From Verrucomicrobiota bacterium (GTDB taxonomy: Bacteria > Verrucomicrobiota > Verrucomicrobiia > Limisphaerales > Pedosphaeraceae), in assembly GCA_021325145.1 (NCBI GenBank), contig JAJPHR010000051.1, positions 90,252 to 154,251 on the forward strand: a stretch of DNA of 64,000 bases. Reading direction: 5' to 3'. The notes beneath the pieces were generated by a model. It made no database searches, had not been told where the DNA came from, and worked only from the letters and a program-made list of their open reading frames with translations. Below, piece by piece: positions 50,991 through 60,800 of the stretch (positions are counted from its first letter, which is position 1; each line of letters starts with the position of its first letter). The translations under genes were made by a program, and so were the position numbers.

Positions 50991-53900
50991 ATGCGTACGA
51001 CGCAAACGAGTCGCCCTAAAGGCGCAATGAATCTGTTTCTTAAGTTGAAGCTCATGGCCCTCGCCTTGTGCGGGCTTGCCACCACGTCGGCTTGGGGTGC
51101 TGCCGCGCCTGCAAATGACAACTTCGCCAACGCCTCGATCATCTCCGCTTCCAATGCTCCGGCTCCAGCCGGCACCATATCCGGCAACAGCGTCGGCGCC
51201 ACCAAGGAGCCGAGCGAACCCGCCCATGCCGGGAATCAAGGCGGTGCCTCCGTCTGGTATTCGTGGTACGCCTCCTTTACCGGGTCGGTGACGTTCAACA
51301 CCGAATCAAGCGGCTTTGACACCTTGTTGGCGGCTTATACCGGTCAGACGGTGGGTGCCTTGACGCCGGTGGCAGCCAATGACGACGTGAATTTTCCCGC
51401 CGATCTGACCAGCCAGATTACCTTCGCTGTCACCCAAGGGACGACTTATTACATCGCTGTGGACGGCTATGGAGGAGCCAGCGGCCCCGTCGTGCTGACC
51501 TGGCGTCCCGTGGGGGCGAACGCCGCCGGCACGTTCGGCTTTGCGAGCCAATTTCAGGACCCTCAAAGCGGCACTCCGCTGTACGTCGAGAGCGATGCCG
51601 AAAGTGTTCCGCGTTTAAATCCTAACATGCCGCAGTTTCAACGTCCCGTTATTACCATTCGGCGCACCGCCGGCAGCGCGGGAAAGGTGCATGTCAATTT
51701 TACCGTCACGAATGCTCTTTACGCGGATAATATCATTGGGCTCTTTTATGGCACCAACATCGTAACGATCCCCGGCAATGCCACCGCTGGGCCTTTTACA
51801 AACACTTTTATCACCAATTTTGTGCCGCTGGATAATCCGCAGGACTATGTCGGGGTTGTCTCTGACACGGGAAATTTGTCGCCCATAAGCGGATTTCAAA
51901 ATGCCTGTTCTTTCACGAACCAGGCTGGGACAAACTACATCGTTCAGATGGTGGGCACAAATCTGGTCAGTTCGAATATGACGATTATCGTATCCTCGAA
52001 CACCCCATTTCCGCCGTTTCCAATCGTAATGGTGACGAATTTCTTCACGACCAATGCTGACTTGACGACGAATTTCAACGTTTCCATACCTTTTTCCTTT
52101 ACCACCAACGGCACACAGATGCGTCCCGCGGCCAATGACCAGTTTTCTCAGAACTTCCCTCAGGATTTCTATTCCTACAGCAGCAGCGTCGATTTCATTG
52201 ATTATCAGATGAGCGCGGACATTGTCATCACTAATGTCATAAATCCATACAGCCGCGGATTTGCGCTGGATTTCCTGGCGCCCTTCGGCGAAGGGCCCAT
52301 TGGTCGTGATCCGTTGATCCTGGTGACGATCGACAGCGTGCAGCTTGACCCGTTGGAGTCCACTAATCTCGTTCCCCCAACCATCGACGCAACCACGGGC
52401 AAAGCTTACGTGAGTAGCCTCAATCAGGAATCCATCGGCGGCGGCTCGCTTAATTCCTGTCTCACGACCAACACGATCTTTAACTTCGAGCATGCTCACT
52501 TCAGGATTTCGAGAAAGAACAACATGCCAAGAAATAATCCCGCAGTTACCAACAGGGGCGGGTTCGCGCATATCGGCGTCGTTCGAACCGGATTTGATTC
52601 CACGACTGGTGGGACCGTCAAGTATCGCATTTGTGCTCTGCCTATTTTCGACGCCCATGTCAACCAGGACCATAGTTTCAACGTGATGCCCAACTCGGAA
52701 TACGCCACGCCCGGCTTCACGAATCTGTCCACAGGGAACATTGACGCCTTTTCCGGTCCGGGGAGCACGGAACCCGCAGACTTTGTGTCGGGCATATCCA
52801 CCGATCCAGCGTTTGGCGGGCTCACAGGCACACTGACGTTCGGCCAGAATGATGTCGTGCAGTTCATCGATATCCCTCTGCTTACCAATAACCTCGTGGA
52901 ATTTAATGAGGATTTCATCGTTCAATTACTCCCCTATCAGAACCCTGGGTCTCCGCAGATCGGCAATATCGGAACCTGCGTGGTTACCCTCACGTACGAC
53001 AATGAACCCGCCGGAGCTGTTGACCGCGACCACAATCCCAGCGGCTCGGCCAACACCGATCCGCCGTTTAATTCCCAACCGGGCGCCGATGGACCCGTCT
53101 ATGCCGTCGCCGTTCAACCGGACGGCAAGGCGGTTTTCGGTGGCGATTTCCTTGCCTACAACACCAAGCAGCAGTTCCGGCACGTCGGGCGAATGAACAC
53201 CGATGGCTCAGCAGACCTGGCTTTCATGGCGCCGCCCAATGCGGGCGCCAACGCCGTGGTCACCTGCCTGGCTTTGGGGACAAACAACACCATCTACATC
53301 GGCGGAAATTTCAGTTCCTTTAACGGCACCAATCGCTTCGGCATCGCGCGACTGAACGGTGATGGCAGCCTGGACGCAAGCTTCAATCCCGGCCTGGGAG
53401 TTAACGGCTCGATCCGGGCGCTGGTGGTGCAACCAGCGGACGGCAAGATCCTGATCGCGGGAGATTTTACTCTTGAAAACAGCACCAACCGCAGCCGGGT
53501 GGCGCGGCTGAATCCTGATGGTTCGCTCGATTTGACTTTCGATCCCGGGGTCGGCCCGAATTCCACGGTCAACGCGCTGGCGGTGCAGGCGGATGGCCGC
53601 ATTCTCATTGGTGGAGCATTCACGACCGTGGACGGCTTGAGCCGTAATTCGATCGCGCGATTAAACACGAGCGGGACATTGGACACCACCTTCGACCCCG
53701 GCGTTGGGGCGGATCAGCCGGTTTATGCGGTAACTGTCCAACAGGATGGACGAATCCTCATCGGCGGGGCCTTCAGCACTTACAATCTGGGCAACAACAA
53801 TCACCTCACGCGCTTAAATTCGGATGGCTCGCTCGATATTACATTCGAACCTGGGTCGGGGCCGGATGATACGGTTTATACCATCGTGATGAACCCGGAC

Positions 53901-56900
53901 AACACCATCCTCCTCGGCGGGATATTCACCTCTGTGAACGGGACCCGGCGAATCGGCATGGCGCGGCTGTTGTCAAACGGCTGGGTGGACACTTCCTTTA
54001 TGGACACGGCCTTCAATCAATTCGCCGGGTTCATCAATCATTACGCCGATCGGGATGTGGAGCCTAAAAATTTCCTGTTCAGCATGGCGTTGCAGGCGGA
54101 CGGGAACATCATCGTCGCCGGCGGCTTTAATCAGGTTGGCGGCGGTGGATCACGGGATGCCATAAACCAGCGGGGAAATGTTACACGAATTCTGGGTGGC
54201 TCCACGCCTGGGCCTGGAAATATTGGCCTCGCGAGCAGCAGTTACAGCGCCGATGAAAATGGGGGGAACAGCTTCGTAAACCTCACGCGCCAAAATGGCA
54301 GCCTCGGGCCGGCTCAAGTCACTTTCAGTCCGGTAGTGAAGGGTGTTGGCCCCGGCATCGCGCAGTATGGCAAGGATTTTACCTTTAACGCCAGTGCATA
54401 CGGCACTCCCACCTGGCAAAATAGTGCCTGGGGCAACAATGCCACCTGGATGTTTACGCCCGGGGAAAGCGGCCTTAACAGTCTGCTCGGCAACAACGCT
54501 CCCAGTTGGGCGTTCATCCATGTCATCGAGGATAATGTGCTCGATGGCAATCAAACGCTGGACGTACAGGTTTCCCAGCCTAATGGCACGGACTTGCTCT
54601 TCCTCGGCGGGGAAGGCGGTGCCTTGGGATATGGCGTGGACATTCCCCTGGGTGTGGCCTTGGGCAGCACCCGCGCGCCGTTCACCATCGTGAACGACAA
54701 ATCCGCCCATGGCACCATTGGCTTCAGTTCCGTGGCCTACACAGTGAGCGAAAACGCGACCAATGCAGTCATCACTGTCGTAAGGACCAATGGGACCGCT
54801 GGATTGGTGACCGTGCGATACGCCACGGCCAACGGCACCGCAGTAGCGGGCACCACGAATGATTACCTTGCCACCAGCGGCCAATTGAACTTCGGCTCGG
54901 GCGACACGGTCAAGACCTTCACCGTGCCGATTGTGGATAATGGGGTGGTCCAGCCGGATCACACGGTGCTGCTAAGCCTTTTCAACGTCACCGGAGGCGG
55001 CTCCGCTGGTTTGACCAATGCGGTGTTGACGATCATTGACACCGACTTCGCCGCCGGTCACCTCAACTTCAGCACGACCAATTTCACGGCCAACGAAGTG
55101 GATGGCCTGGCTACGATAACTGTCACCCGCACCGGTGGTGCGGCCGCCGCTCTCTCGGTCAATTACGCCACCAGCGCAGGCAGCGCGGTCAATGGCATCA
55201 ACTACAATGACACCTCCGGTGTGTTGCATTGGAATACCGGGGACAGTGCGGCGAAGACCTTTACGGTTCCAGTTTTGCACGATGGCCAGGTCACGAGCAA
55301 TCTGACGGTCAACCTTCAAATCTTCAATCCCGTCATTACCAATGGTGTGAACCCCCTTGTCCTGGGGCCGCTCACTAATTCGACTTTGACCATCATCAAC
55401 GACGATTTCTATGGCAGCCCGGCCTTTAGCACCCCCTTCTACACGGTGAACAACAATGGCGGTTCGGTTCACATCACCGTTGTGCGTGAAGGTGGAAATG
55501 CCCAAACCATCTCCGTGCCCTTCAACACGATCGATGGGACGGCGGTGAATGGCCAGGATTATAACGGCGTGAGCGGCACCCTCACTTTTGGCCCGGGAGT
55601 GCTCGTTCAAGGCTTTGATGTGCCGGTCATAGACCAGGGCGTGTCCAACGGGCCGGTGTTTTTCACGGTCCAGCTCGGAGCGCCCAGTCCAGCCGGTGTA
55701 ACCAACAACTACCCGAGCGTCGCCACGGTCAACATCATTAACAGCGAAACGTTCGTCCAGCCGCCCGGCGGACTGGATACGACGTACGACCCGACCGGAT
55801 TCTTCAACAGCAATGTCTATGCGGTCGCCTTGCAATCTGACTCCAAGATCGTTGCGGGTGGAGACTTCACTTCGGTGAACAGCTTCGTGCGCAACCGCAT
55901 CGCCCGGCTGAACGCGGATGGCACGCTGGACGTCAAGTTCTCCTCCGCGACTGAGGGGGCGGACGGCTCGATTCGAGCGCTGCTGGTGCAGAGTGACGGC
56001 GGGCTGGGCGTGAGCAGTGGCGCGGGCAGCATCCTCGTGGGCGGCCAGTTTAGTGTCTTCAACAGCGTGGGTAATCATTATTTCACGCGGCTTAATGTGG
56101 ATGGTTCTTTGGATACCAGCTTCAACCTCGGTGCTGGCGCGGATAACCCGGTTTATGCCTTGGGGGAGACGTTCGCTGTCTTTGGCACAAACGCCGTGCG
56201 CAAACTTCTCCTGGGCGGCAGTTTCACCACCGTCAACGGGACCGCTCGCAGTTGCATTGCCCAACTCAATGACGATGGCACTGTTGACACAACGTTCAAC
56301 CCGGGCTTGGGGGCAAACGGGACGGTTTACGCGATCAAGGTCTATTCCACCAATGACATCAACAGCCGGAAGATCCTGATCGGCGGTGATTTTACCACGG
56401 TTAATGGCGTCCCTCGGAATCATATCGCGCGCCTCAACCCCGATGGTTCGCTGGACACCAGCTTCGATCCGCAAGCCGGCCCGGATAATTCCGTCCGCTC
56501 CATTGATCTGCAGGCTGATGGAAGCGTGATCATTGGCGGCCTGTTCACCTCCGTGAACGGTTCGGCTTTGAGCCATATTGCCCGGTTGGCGCCCAATGGC
56601 AGCGTCGACCCAGCCTTCACTCCAGGGGTGGGCGCCGACGATGTCGTATTCTCTGTCGTCGTGCAGGAAGATCAGAAAATTATGCTCGGTGGCGGATTTT
56701 CGCATGCCAGCGGCGTGACTCGCGGACGAATCACCCGGCTTAATTCGGACGGGACGGTGGATCCCACGATTAACTTCGGGGCGGGAGCCAACGACTTTGT
56801 TGCCGCCATCGTCATCCAACCGGACGACATGATGATTATCGGCGGCGGGTTCACCACTTATGATGGCGCAGCCAAGCCGCACCTCGCCCGCATTTACGGG

Positions 56901-59900
56901 CGCACCATCGTTGGCCAGGGAGCCCTCCAGTTCACGGCCGCTGAGTACCAGGTCAACGAGAACGGGACCAATGCTGTGATTTCCGTCCGTCGCACAGGCG
57001 GGACAGGAGATCCGAACGTGGGTGACGCCACAGTGACGTTCCAAACCAGCGATGACACTGGAGTGGCCGGCGTTGACTACGTCAGCGTCATCACCAATCT
57101 GGATTTCCCCGTCGGGGAAACTTTTGCCACGGTTACCATTCCCATCATTGATAATTCCATCGTGGACCCGGATCGGTTGGTGGATTTGACCCTGCTCAAT
57201 GCCAACAACGCAATCCTTGGCGGGCAAAACACGGCGACACTCACCATCATAAATGACGACAGCACCGTTGGTTTCTCGCTGGCTGATTACCGGGTGGCGC
57301 GCAATGTCGGCAACGGCGCGGCAATCATCAGCGTGGTGCGTTCCGGCAGCACCATTGGCACGACCAAAGTTGATTTCCTCACCACCACGAACGGAACCGC
57401 GAAAGCCGGCGTGGATTATTTGGCGGTGACCAATACGGTGACCTTTACGGAAGGCGTGAGCACGCAAACGGTTGCCGTGCCCATCATCAATACCAATCTG
57501 CCGGGCGGCATTACCGTCGATTTAGTCCTGACCAACGGGTCCAACACTTTCCTGCTCGGACAGGACGAAGCCACGCTGACGATCCTGGACAACAGTCTCT
57601 CACCAGGCAATGTGAAGTTCCTGCCTGCCGGGTATGTGGTAAACGAGACCGGCACCAACGCCATGATCACCATCCTGCGGACGAACGGCAACGTCGGCCA
57701 GATTTCCGTGCTCCTGACCGTGGGCGGGGGTGGCAGCGCAGTGCCCGGAGTGGATTACACTCCCACGAATGGCACCGTTGTCTTCGGCGATGGCGAAACC
57801 AGCAAGACCTTCCTGGTACCGGTATTCTACGACCCGCAAATTACCGGCCCGCTGACGGTAAACCTGGCTTTGTCCAACCCGACTGGCGGCGCTGGCATCG
57901 CGGGTTCCTCGACTTCGCTCCTTACCATTCAGGATGTTGACGTGGGGGTCGCCTTCTCGCAGCCGGGATACTTCGTGAACGAAACCTCAGGCAGTCTCAC
58001 CATCACTGTGAATCGGGTGGGCGGAACGAACACGCCATTTGACGTACAATATGCTTCGACCAATGCCACAGCCCTGGCAGGTTCGAACTATGGCGCGGTC
58101 AGCGGGTCGCTTCACTTCTCTGCCGGCCAGACCTTCCAGACATTCGCGGTGCCGATTCTGCATAACCCGCAAGTGCAGGGTAACTTGATTTTCTTCATTG
58201 GCCTGAGCCTCAGTAATTCGCCCGCGCGATTGGGCAATCCCAGCACCGCCTCCGTCACGGTCATCGATACCGATAGCGGCCTGGCGTTCCTTTCGCCTAC
58301 GAACAGCGTCAGCAAAGCCGGCACCAATGCGATTATCACCGTCTTGCGCACGGGCAGCACCGTGGGCACCGTCTCGGCTAATTTCGCCACCAGCGACGGG
58401 ACCGCAGTGAGCGGGATTCGTTACATTGGCACCAATGGAGTGCTCACGTTCCTGGATGGCCAGGTGACGAACAGCTTCTCCGTCGCCATCATCAACGATA
58501 ACGCGGTGGATGGAGACCAAACGGTGAATCTGAGCCTGTCTCATCCCACCGGCGGCGCGCAACTGCTGGCGCCGAGTAATTCCGTCCTTACCATCGTGGA
58601 CACCACTGTCGGGTTGAGTTTCTCCAGTCCGACTTACACGGTGAATGAAAACGGCGTTTCCGCCACCATCACCGTGCTGCGCACCGGCGTTACGAACAGC
58701 ACGGTTTCAGTGAATTTTACGACCAGTGACGGCACCGCCACTGCGGGCAACCAGTACGTGACGAACAGCGGCACGCTGACGTTCACCAACGGCGTAGTGA
58801 GCCAGACTTTCACGGTGACCATCATTGACAAAAACGTCACTGGGGGGAGCGAAACGGTCGGCTTGACGCTCGTCAATCCTTCCAGCCCGGGCATCCTGGT
58901 CAACCCGAGTGCGGCCACGCTTACCATCCTGAACAACGACGGCAGCGCCATTGTCCCGTCCGGCACAACGCTTCTTACCGAAAGCGGGCCGGTCAACGGC
59001 ATCATTGATCCGGGTGAAACCGTGAGCCTCTTGTTTGGGTTCCGTAATTCCGGCGGCACCAATACGGTGAATCTAACGGCCACGCTGCTGGCCACCAACG
59101 GAATCACCTCGCCCAGCGGGCAGCAAACCTACGGCGTGCTGGTCGTGGGCGGGCCCACTGTGAGCCGCCCGTTCACATTCACCGCCAGCGGCACGAACGG
59201 CAGCCGGATTGCCGCCACCTTCAAACTGCAGGACGGTGCGTTTACCACCACCAATAGCTTCAGCTTTACCTTGGGCCACAGTGCCACCTCCTTTACCAAC
59301 ACGAATTCCATCACCATCGTTGATTTCGCGCCCGCTTCACCCTATCCCGCCACGAACGTCGTTTCCGGATTGGACGGGGTGATCAACAAGATTACCGTGT
59401 CGGTGTCCAACCTGGCCCACACGTCCCTGTCCGACGTCGTCTTGCTGCTGGTCGGACCGACGGGCCAGAAGGAAGTCTTGATGAATGACGTGGCCTTCCA
59501 TCTCAGCGTTACCAACTTGAGCCTCACGTTCGACGATGCGGCGGTGAATTCGCTGCCGGCGACCAGTGTGCCGACGAATGGGACTTACAAACCGACCGTG
59601 CTCGCCGCCGCGCCCAATTTCCCGGCGCCCGCTCCGGCAGGCCCCTATACGAGCAGCCTGTCTGACTTCATCGGGACCAATCCGAATGGGAACTGGTTGT
59701 TATACGTGCTGGATGACGTGGGCGGAGACGCCGGCGCCATTGTGAAAGGCTGGAGCCTGACGATCAATTCCACTGCGCCGGTTCAGCCTTCCGCGGATTT
59801 GGCGGTGGGCTTGACTGCTCCGGCCACTCCCGTTGTCACCAGCAATTTCACTTACACCATCAGCGTCACCAACTTTGGCCCGGCGGGCGCAACCAATGCG

Positions 59901-60716
59901 CAGGCGATTGACGTGCTGCCTACGGGCTTCACGTACGTTTCAGCCACCGCTCCTGGCGGAGCCGTCAACAACGCGGGCACGGTCACGTTGAGTTTGGGCA
60001 CACTGGCGACGAACAGCACTGCCACCGCCACGGTCACAGTCAACTCCACCAATGTCGGCGTCTTCACCAATTCGGTTTCAGTGGCGGCCAATCAAACCGA
60101 CGCGAATCCCGGGAATAACACGGCATCGCTGGTCACTTCGATCAGCGGGGCCAGTGCGGACCTGGCGGTTGGGATGTCGGGCGCTCCAGATCCAGTGACG
60201 CTGAGCGGGAATGTCACCTACACCATCACCATCACCAATTTGGGCCTCTCAGCGGCAGTGAATGTTGTCGTCAGCAATACCTTGCCGGCTTCCTTGAAGC
60301 CCGTGTCGGCTCCGGGTGGTTCGACCAACGTGCCGGGCGTCGTTATCTGGAACCTCGGCAGCCTCGCCAATGGCGCGACCGCCAGTTTCACCCTGGTGGC
60401 GCACACCACCGCGGCGGGCACTTTCACCAATGTGGTCAACGTGAGTTCCGCGGTGTTGGATCCCTTCAAAGGCAACAACCAGGCCACCGTCAAGACGGAG
60501 GTGGACGCGTTGCAATTGGGGAGCAGCCGCGGCCCGAACACGCTGGTGTTCACCTGGCCGCTCGGCTATGATTTGTACTCCGCCAGCAGTCTTACTCCGC
60601 CGGTGGTCTGGACAAAAGTCACCGTCCCGGCGCCGCAGGTCGTAAACGGGACCAATACGGTCACCATCAGCACCGCCACCGGAAGGCAATTCTTCCAGGT
60701 GCGGAGCGGGCCATAA
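50991..60716 (+). CDS. Giant secreted Calx-beta / delta-60 repeat surface protein
   Basis: A 3,241-residue protein, the largest in the window. Order: signal peptide (to about residue 36; Met 13 is an alternative start); a pre-peptidase-like domain (40-175, ASVWYSWYASFTG); a region ending in a Calx-beta-like unit (to 690); about seven delta-60 repeats (696-1070, NPDGSLDLTFDPGVGPN, ILIGGAFTTV); several Calx-beta domains (1073-1586); about seven more delta-60 repeats (1593-1973); another Calx-beta array (1980-2653); a P-domain-like module (2766-2926) with SVTNLSLTFDDAAVNSLP; and two DUF11 repeats (2933-3170). It probably binds calcium and works as an adhesin or matrix protein. An AAGGA ribosome site lies before 50991. 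Confidence 0.9.
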   Translation: MRTTQTSRPKGAMNLFLKLKLMALALCGLATTSAWGAAAPANDNFANASIISASNAPAPAGTISGNSVGATKEPSEPAHAGNQGGASVWYSWYASFTGSVTFNTESSGFDTLLAAYTGQTVGALTPVAANDDVNFPADLTSQITFAVTQGTTYYIAVDGYGGASGPVVLTWRPVGANAAGTFGFASQFQDPQSGTPLYVESDAESVPRLNPNMPQFQRPVITIRRTAGSAGKVHVNFTVTNALYADNIIGLFYGTNIVTIPGNATAGPFTNTFITNFVPLDNPQDYVGVVSDTGNLSPISGFQNACSFTNQAGTNYIVQMVGTNLVSSNMTIIVSSNTPFPPFPIVMVTNFFTTNADLTTNFNVSIPFSFTTNGTQMRPAANDQFSQNFPQDFYSYSSSVDFIDYQMSADIVITNVINPYSRGFALDFLAPFGEGPIGRDPLILVTIDSVQLDPLESTNLVPPTIDATTGKAYVSSLNQESIGGGSLNSCLTTNTIFNFEHAHFRISRKNNMPRNNPAVTNRGGFAHIGVVRTGFDSTTGGTVKYRICALPIFDAHVNQDHSFNVMPNSEYATPGFTNLSTGNIDAFSGPGSTEPADFVSGISTDPAFGGLTGTLTFGQNDVVQFIDIPLLTNNLVEFNEDFIVQLLPYQNPGSPQIGNIGTCVVTLTYDNEPAGAVDRDHNPSGSANTDPPFNSQPGADGPVYAVAVQPDGKAVFGGDFLAYNTKQQFRHVGRMNTDGSADLAFMAPPNAGANAVVTCLALGTNNTIYIGGNFSSFNGTNRFGIARLNGDGSLDASFNPGLGVNGSIRALVVQPADGKILIAGDFTLENSTNRSRVARLNPDGSLDLTFDPGVGPNSTVNALAVQADGRILIGGAFTTVDGLSRNSIARLNTSGTLDTTFDPGVGADQPVYAVTVQQDGRILIGGAFSTYNLGNNNHLTRLNSDGSLDITFEPGSGPDDTVYTIVMNPDNTILLGGIFTSVNGTRRIGMARLLSNGWVDTSFMDTAFNQFAGFINHYADRDVEPKNFLFSMALQADGNIIVAGGFNQVGGGGSRDAINQRGNVTRILGGSTPGPGNIGLASSSYSADENGGNSFVNLTRQNGSLGPAQVTFSPVVKGVGPGIAQYGKDFTFNASAYGTPTWQNSAWGNNATWMFTPGESGLNSLLGNNAPSWAFIHVIEDNVLDGNQTLDVQVSQPNGTDLLFLGGEGGALGYGVDIPLGVALGSTRAPFTIVNDKSAHGTIGFSSVAYTVSENATNAVITVVRTNGTAGLVTVRYATANGTAVAGTTNDYLATSGQLNFGSGDTVKTFTVPIVDNGVVQPDHTVLLSLFNVTGGGSAGLTNAVLTIIDTDFAAGHLNFSTTNFTANEVDGLATITVTRTGGAAAALSVNYATSAGSAVNGINYNDTSGVLHWNTGDSAAKTFTVPVLHDGQVTSNLTVNLQIFNPVITNGVNPLVLGPLTNSTLTIINDDFYGSPAFSTPFYTVNNNGGSVHITVVREGGNAQTISVPFNTIDGTAVNGQDYNGVSGTLTFGPGVLVQGFDVPVIDQGVSNGPVFFTVQLGAPSPAGVTNNYPSVATVNIINSETFVQPPGGLDTTYDPTGFFNSNVYAVALQSDSKIVAGGDFTSVNSFVRNRIARLNADGTLDVKFSSATEGADGSIRALLVQSDGGLGVSSGAGSILVGGQFSVFNSVGNHYFTRLNVDGSLDTSFNLGAGADNPVYALGETFAVFGTNAVRKLLLGGSFTTVNGTARSCIAQLNDDGTVDTTFNPGLGANGTVYAIKVYSTNDINSRKILIGGDFTTVNGVPRNHIARLNPDGSLDTSFDPQAGPDNSVRSIDLQADGSVIIGGLFTSVNGSALSHIARLAPNGSVDPAFTPGVGADDVVFSVVVQEDQKIMLGGGFSHASGVTRGRITRLNSDGTVDPTINFGAGANDFVAAIVIQPDDMMIIGGGFTTYDGAAKPHLARIYGRTIVGQGALQFTAAEYQVNENGTNAVISVRRTGGTGDPNVGDATVTFQTSDDTGVAGVDYVSVITNLDFPVGETFATVTIPIIDNSIVDPDRLVDLTLLNANNAILGGQNTATLTIINDDSTVGFSLADYRVARNVGNGAAIISVVRSGSTIGTTKVDFLTTTNGTAKAGVDYLAVTNTVTFTEGVSTQTVAVPIINTNLPGGITVDLVLTNGSNTFLLGQDEATLTILDNSLSPGNVKFLPAGYVVNETGTNAMITILRTNGNVGQISVLLTVGGGGSAVPGVDYTPTNGTVVFGDGETSKTFLVPVFYDPQITGPLTVNLALSNPTGGAGIAGSSTSLLTIQDVDVGVAFSQPGYFVNETSGSLTITVNRVGGTNTPFDVQYASTNATALAGSNYGAVSGSLHFSAGQTFQTFAVPILHNPQVQGNLIFFIGLSLSNSPARLGNPSTASVTVIDTDSGLAFLSPTNSVSKAGTNAIITVLRTGSTVGTVSANFATSDGTAVSGIRYIGTNGVLTFLDGQVTNSFSVAIINDNAVDGDQTVNLSLSHPTGGAQLLAPSNSVLTIVDTTVGLSFSSPTYTVNENGVSATITVLRTGVTNSTVSVNFTTSDGTATAGNQYVTNSGTLTFTNGVVSQTFTVTIIDKNVTGGSETVGLTLVNPSSPGILVNPSAATLTILNNDGSAIVPSGTTLLTESGPVNGIIDPGETVSLLFGFRNSGGTNTVNLTATLLATNGITSPSGQQTYGVLVVGGPTVSRPFTFTASGTNGSRIAATFKLQDGAFTTTNSFSFTLGHSATSFTNTNSITIVDFAPASPYPATNVVSGLDGVINKITVSVSNLAHTSLSDVVLLLVGPTGQKEVLMNDVAFHLSVTNLSLTFDDAAVNSLPATSVPTNGTYKPTVLAAAPNFPAPAPAGPYTSSLSDFIGTNPNGNWLLYVLDDVGGDAGAIVKGWSLTINSTAPVQPSADLAVGLTAPATPVVTSNFTYTISVTNFGPAGATNAQAIDVLPTGFTYVSATAPGGAVNNAGTVTLSLGTLATNSTATATVTVNSTNVGVFTNSVSVAANQTDANPGNNTASLVTSISGASADLAVGMSGAPDPVTLSGNVTYTITITNLGLSAAVNVVVSNTLPASLKPVSAPGGSTNVPGVVIWNLGSLANGATASFTLVAHTTAAGTFTNVVNVSSAVLDPFKGNNQATVKTEVDALQLGSSRGPNTLVFTWPLGYDLYSASSLTPPVVWTKVTVPAPQVVNGTNTVTISTATGRQFFQVRSGP

Positions 60717-60800
60717 GCCGATGGCCGGGGGACTTTTGCCGGGTGGGATGTGGGGGCGGCGCGTGCTGGCATGGCGCGACGTTCAGAAGTGAAACTTTAT

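Noticed and set aside
54972..57467. Minus-strand open frame of 831 codons inside the giant gene
   Set aside because: It is a mirror of repeated Calx-beta and delta-60 codons. The plus strand has a continuous 3,241-codon frame with recognisable domains.
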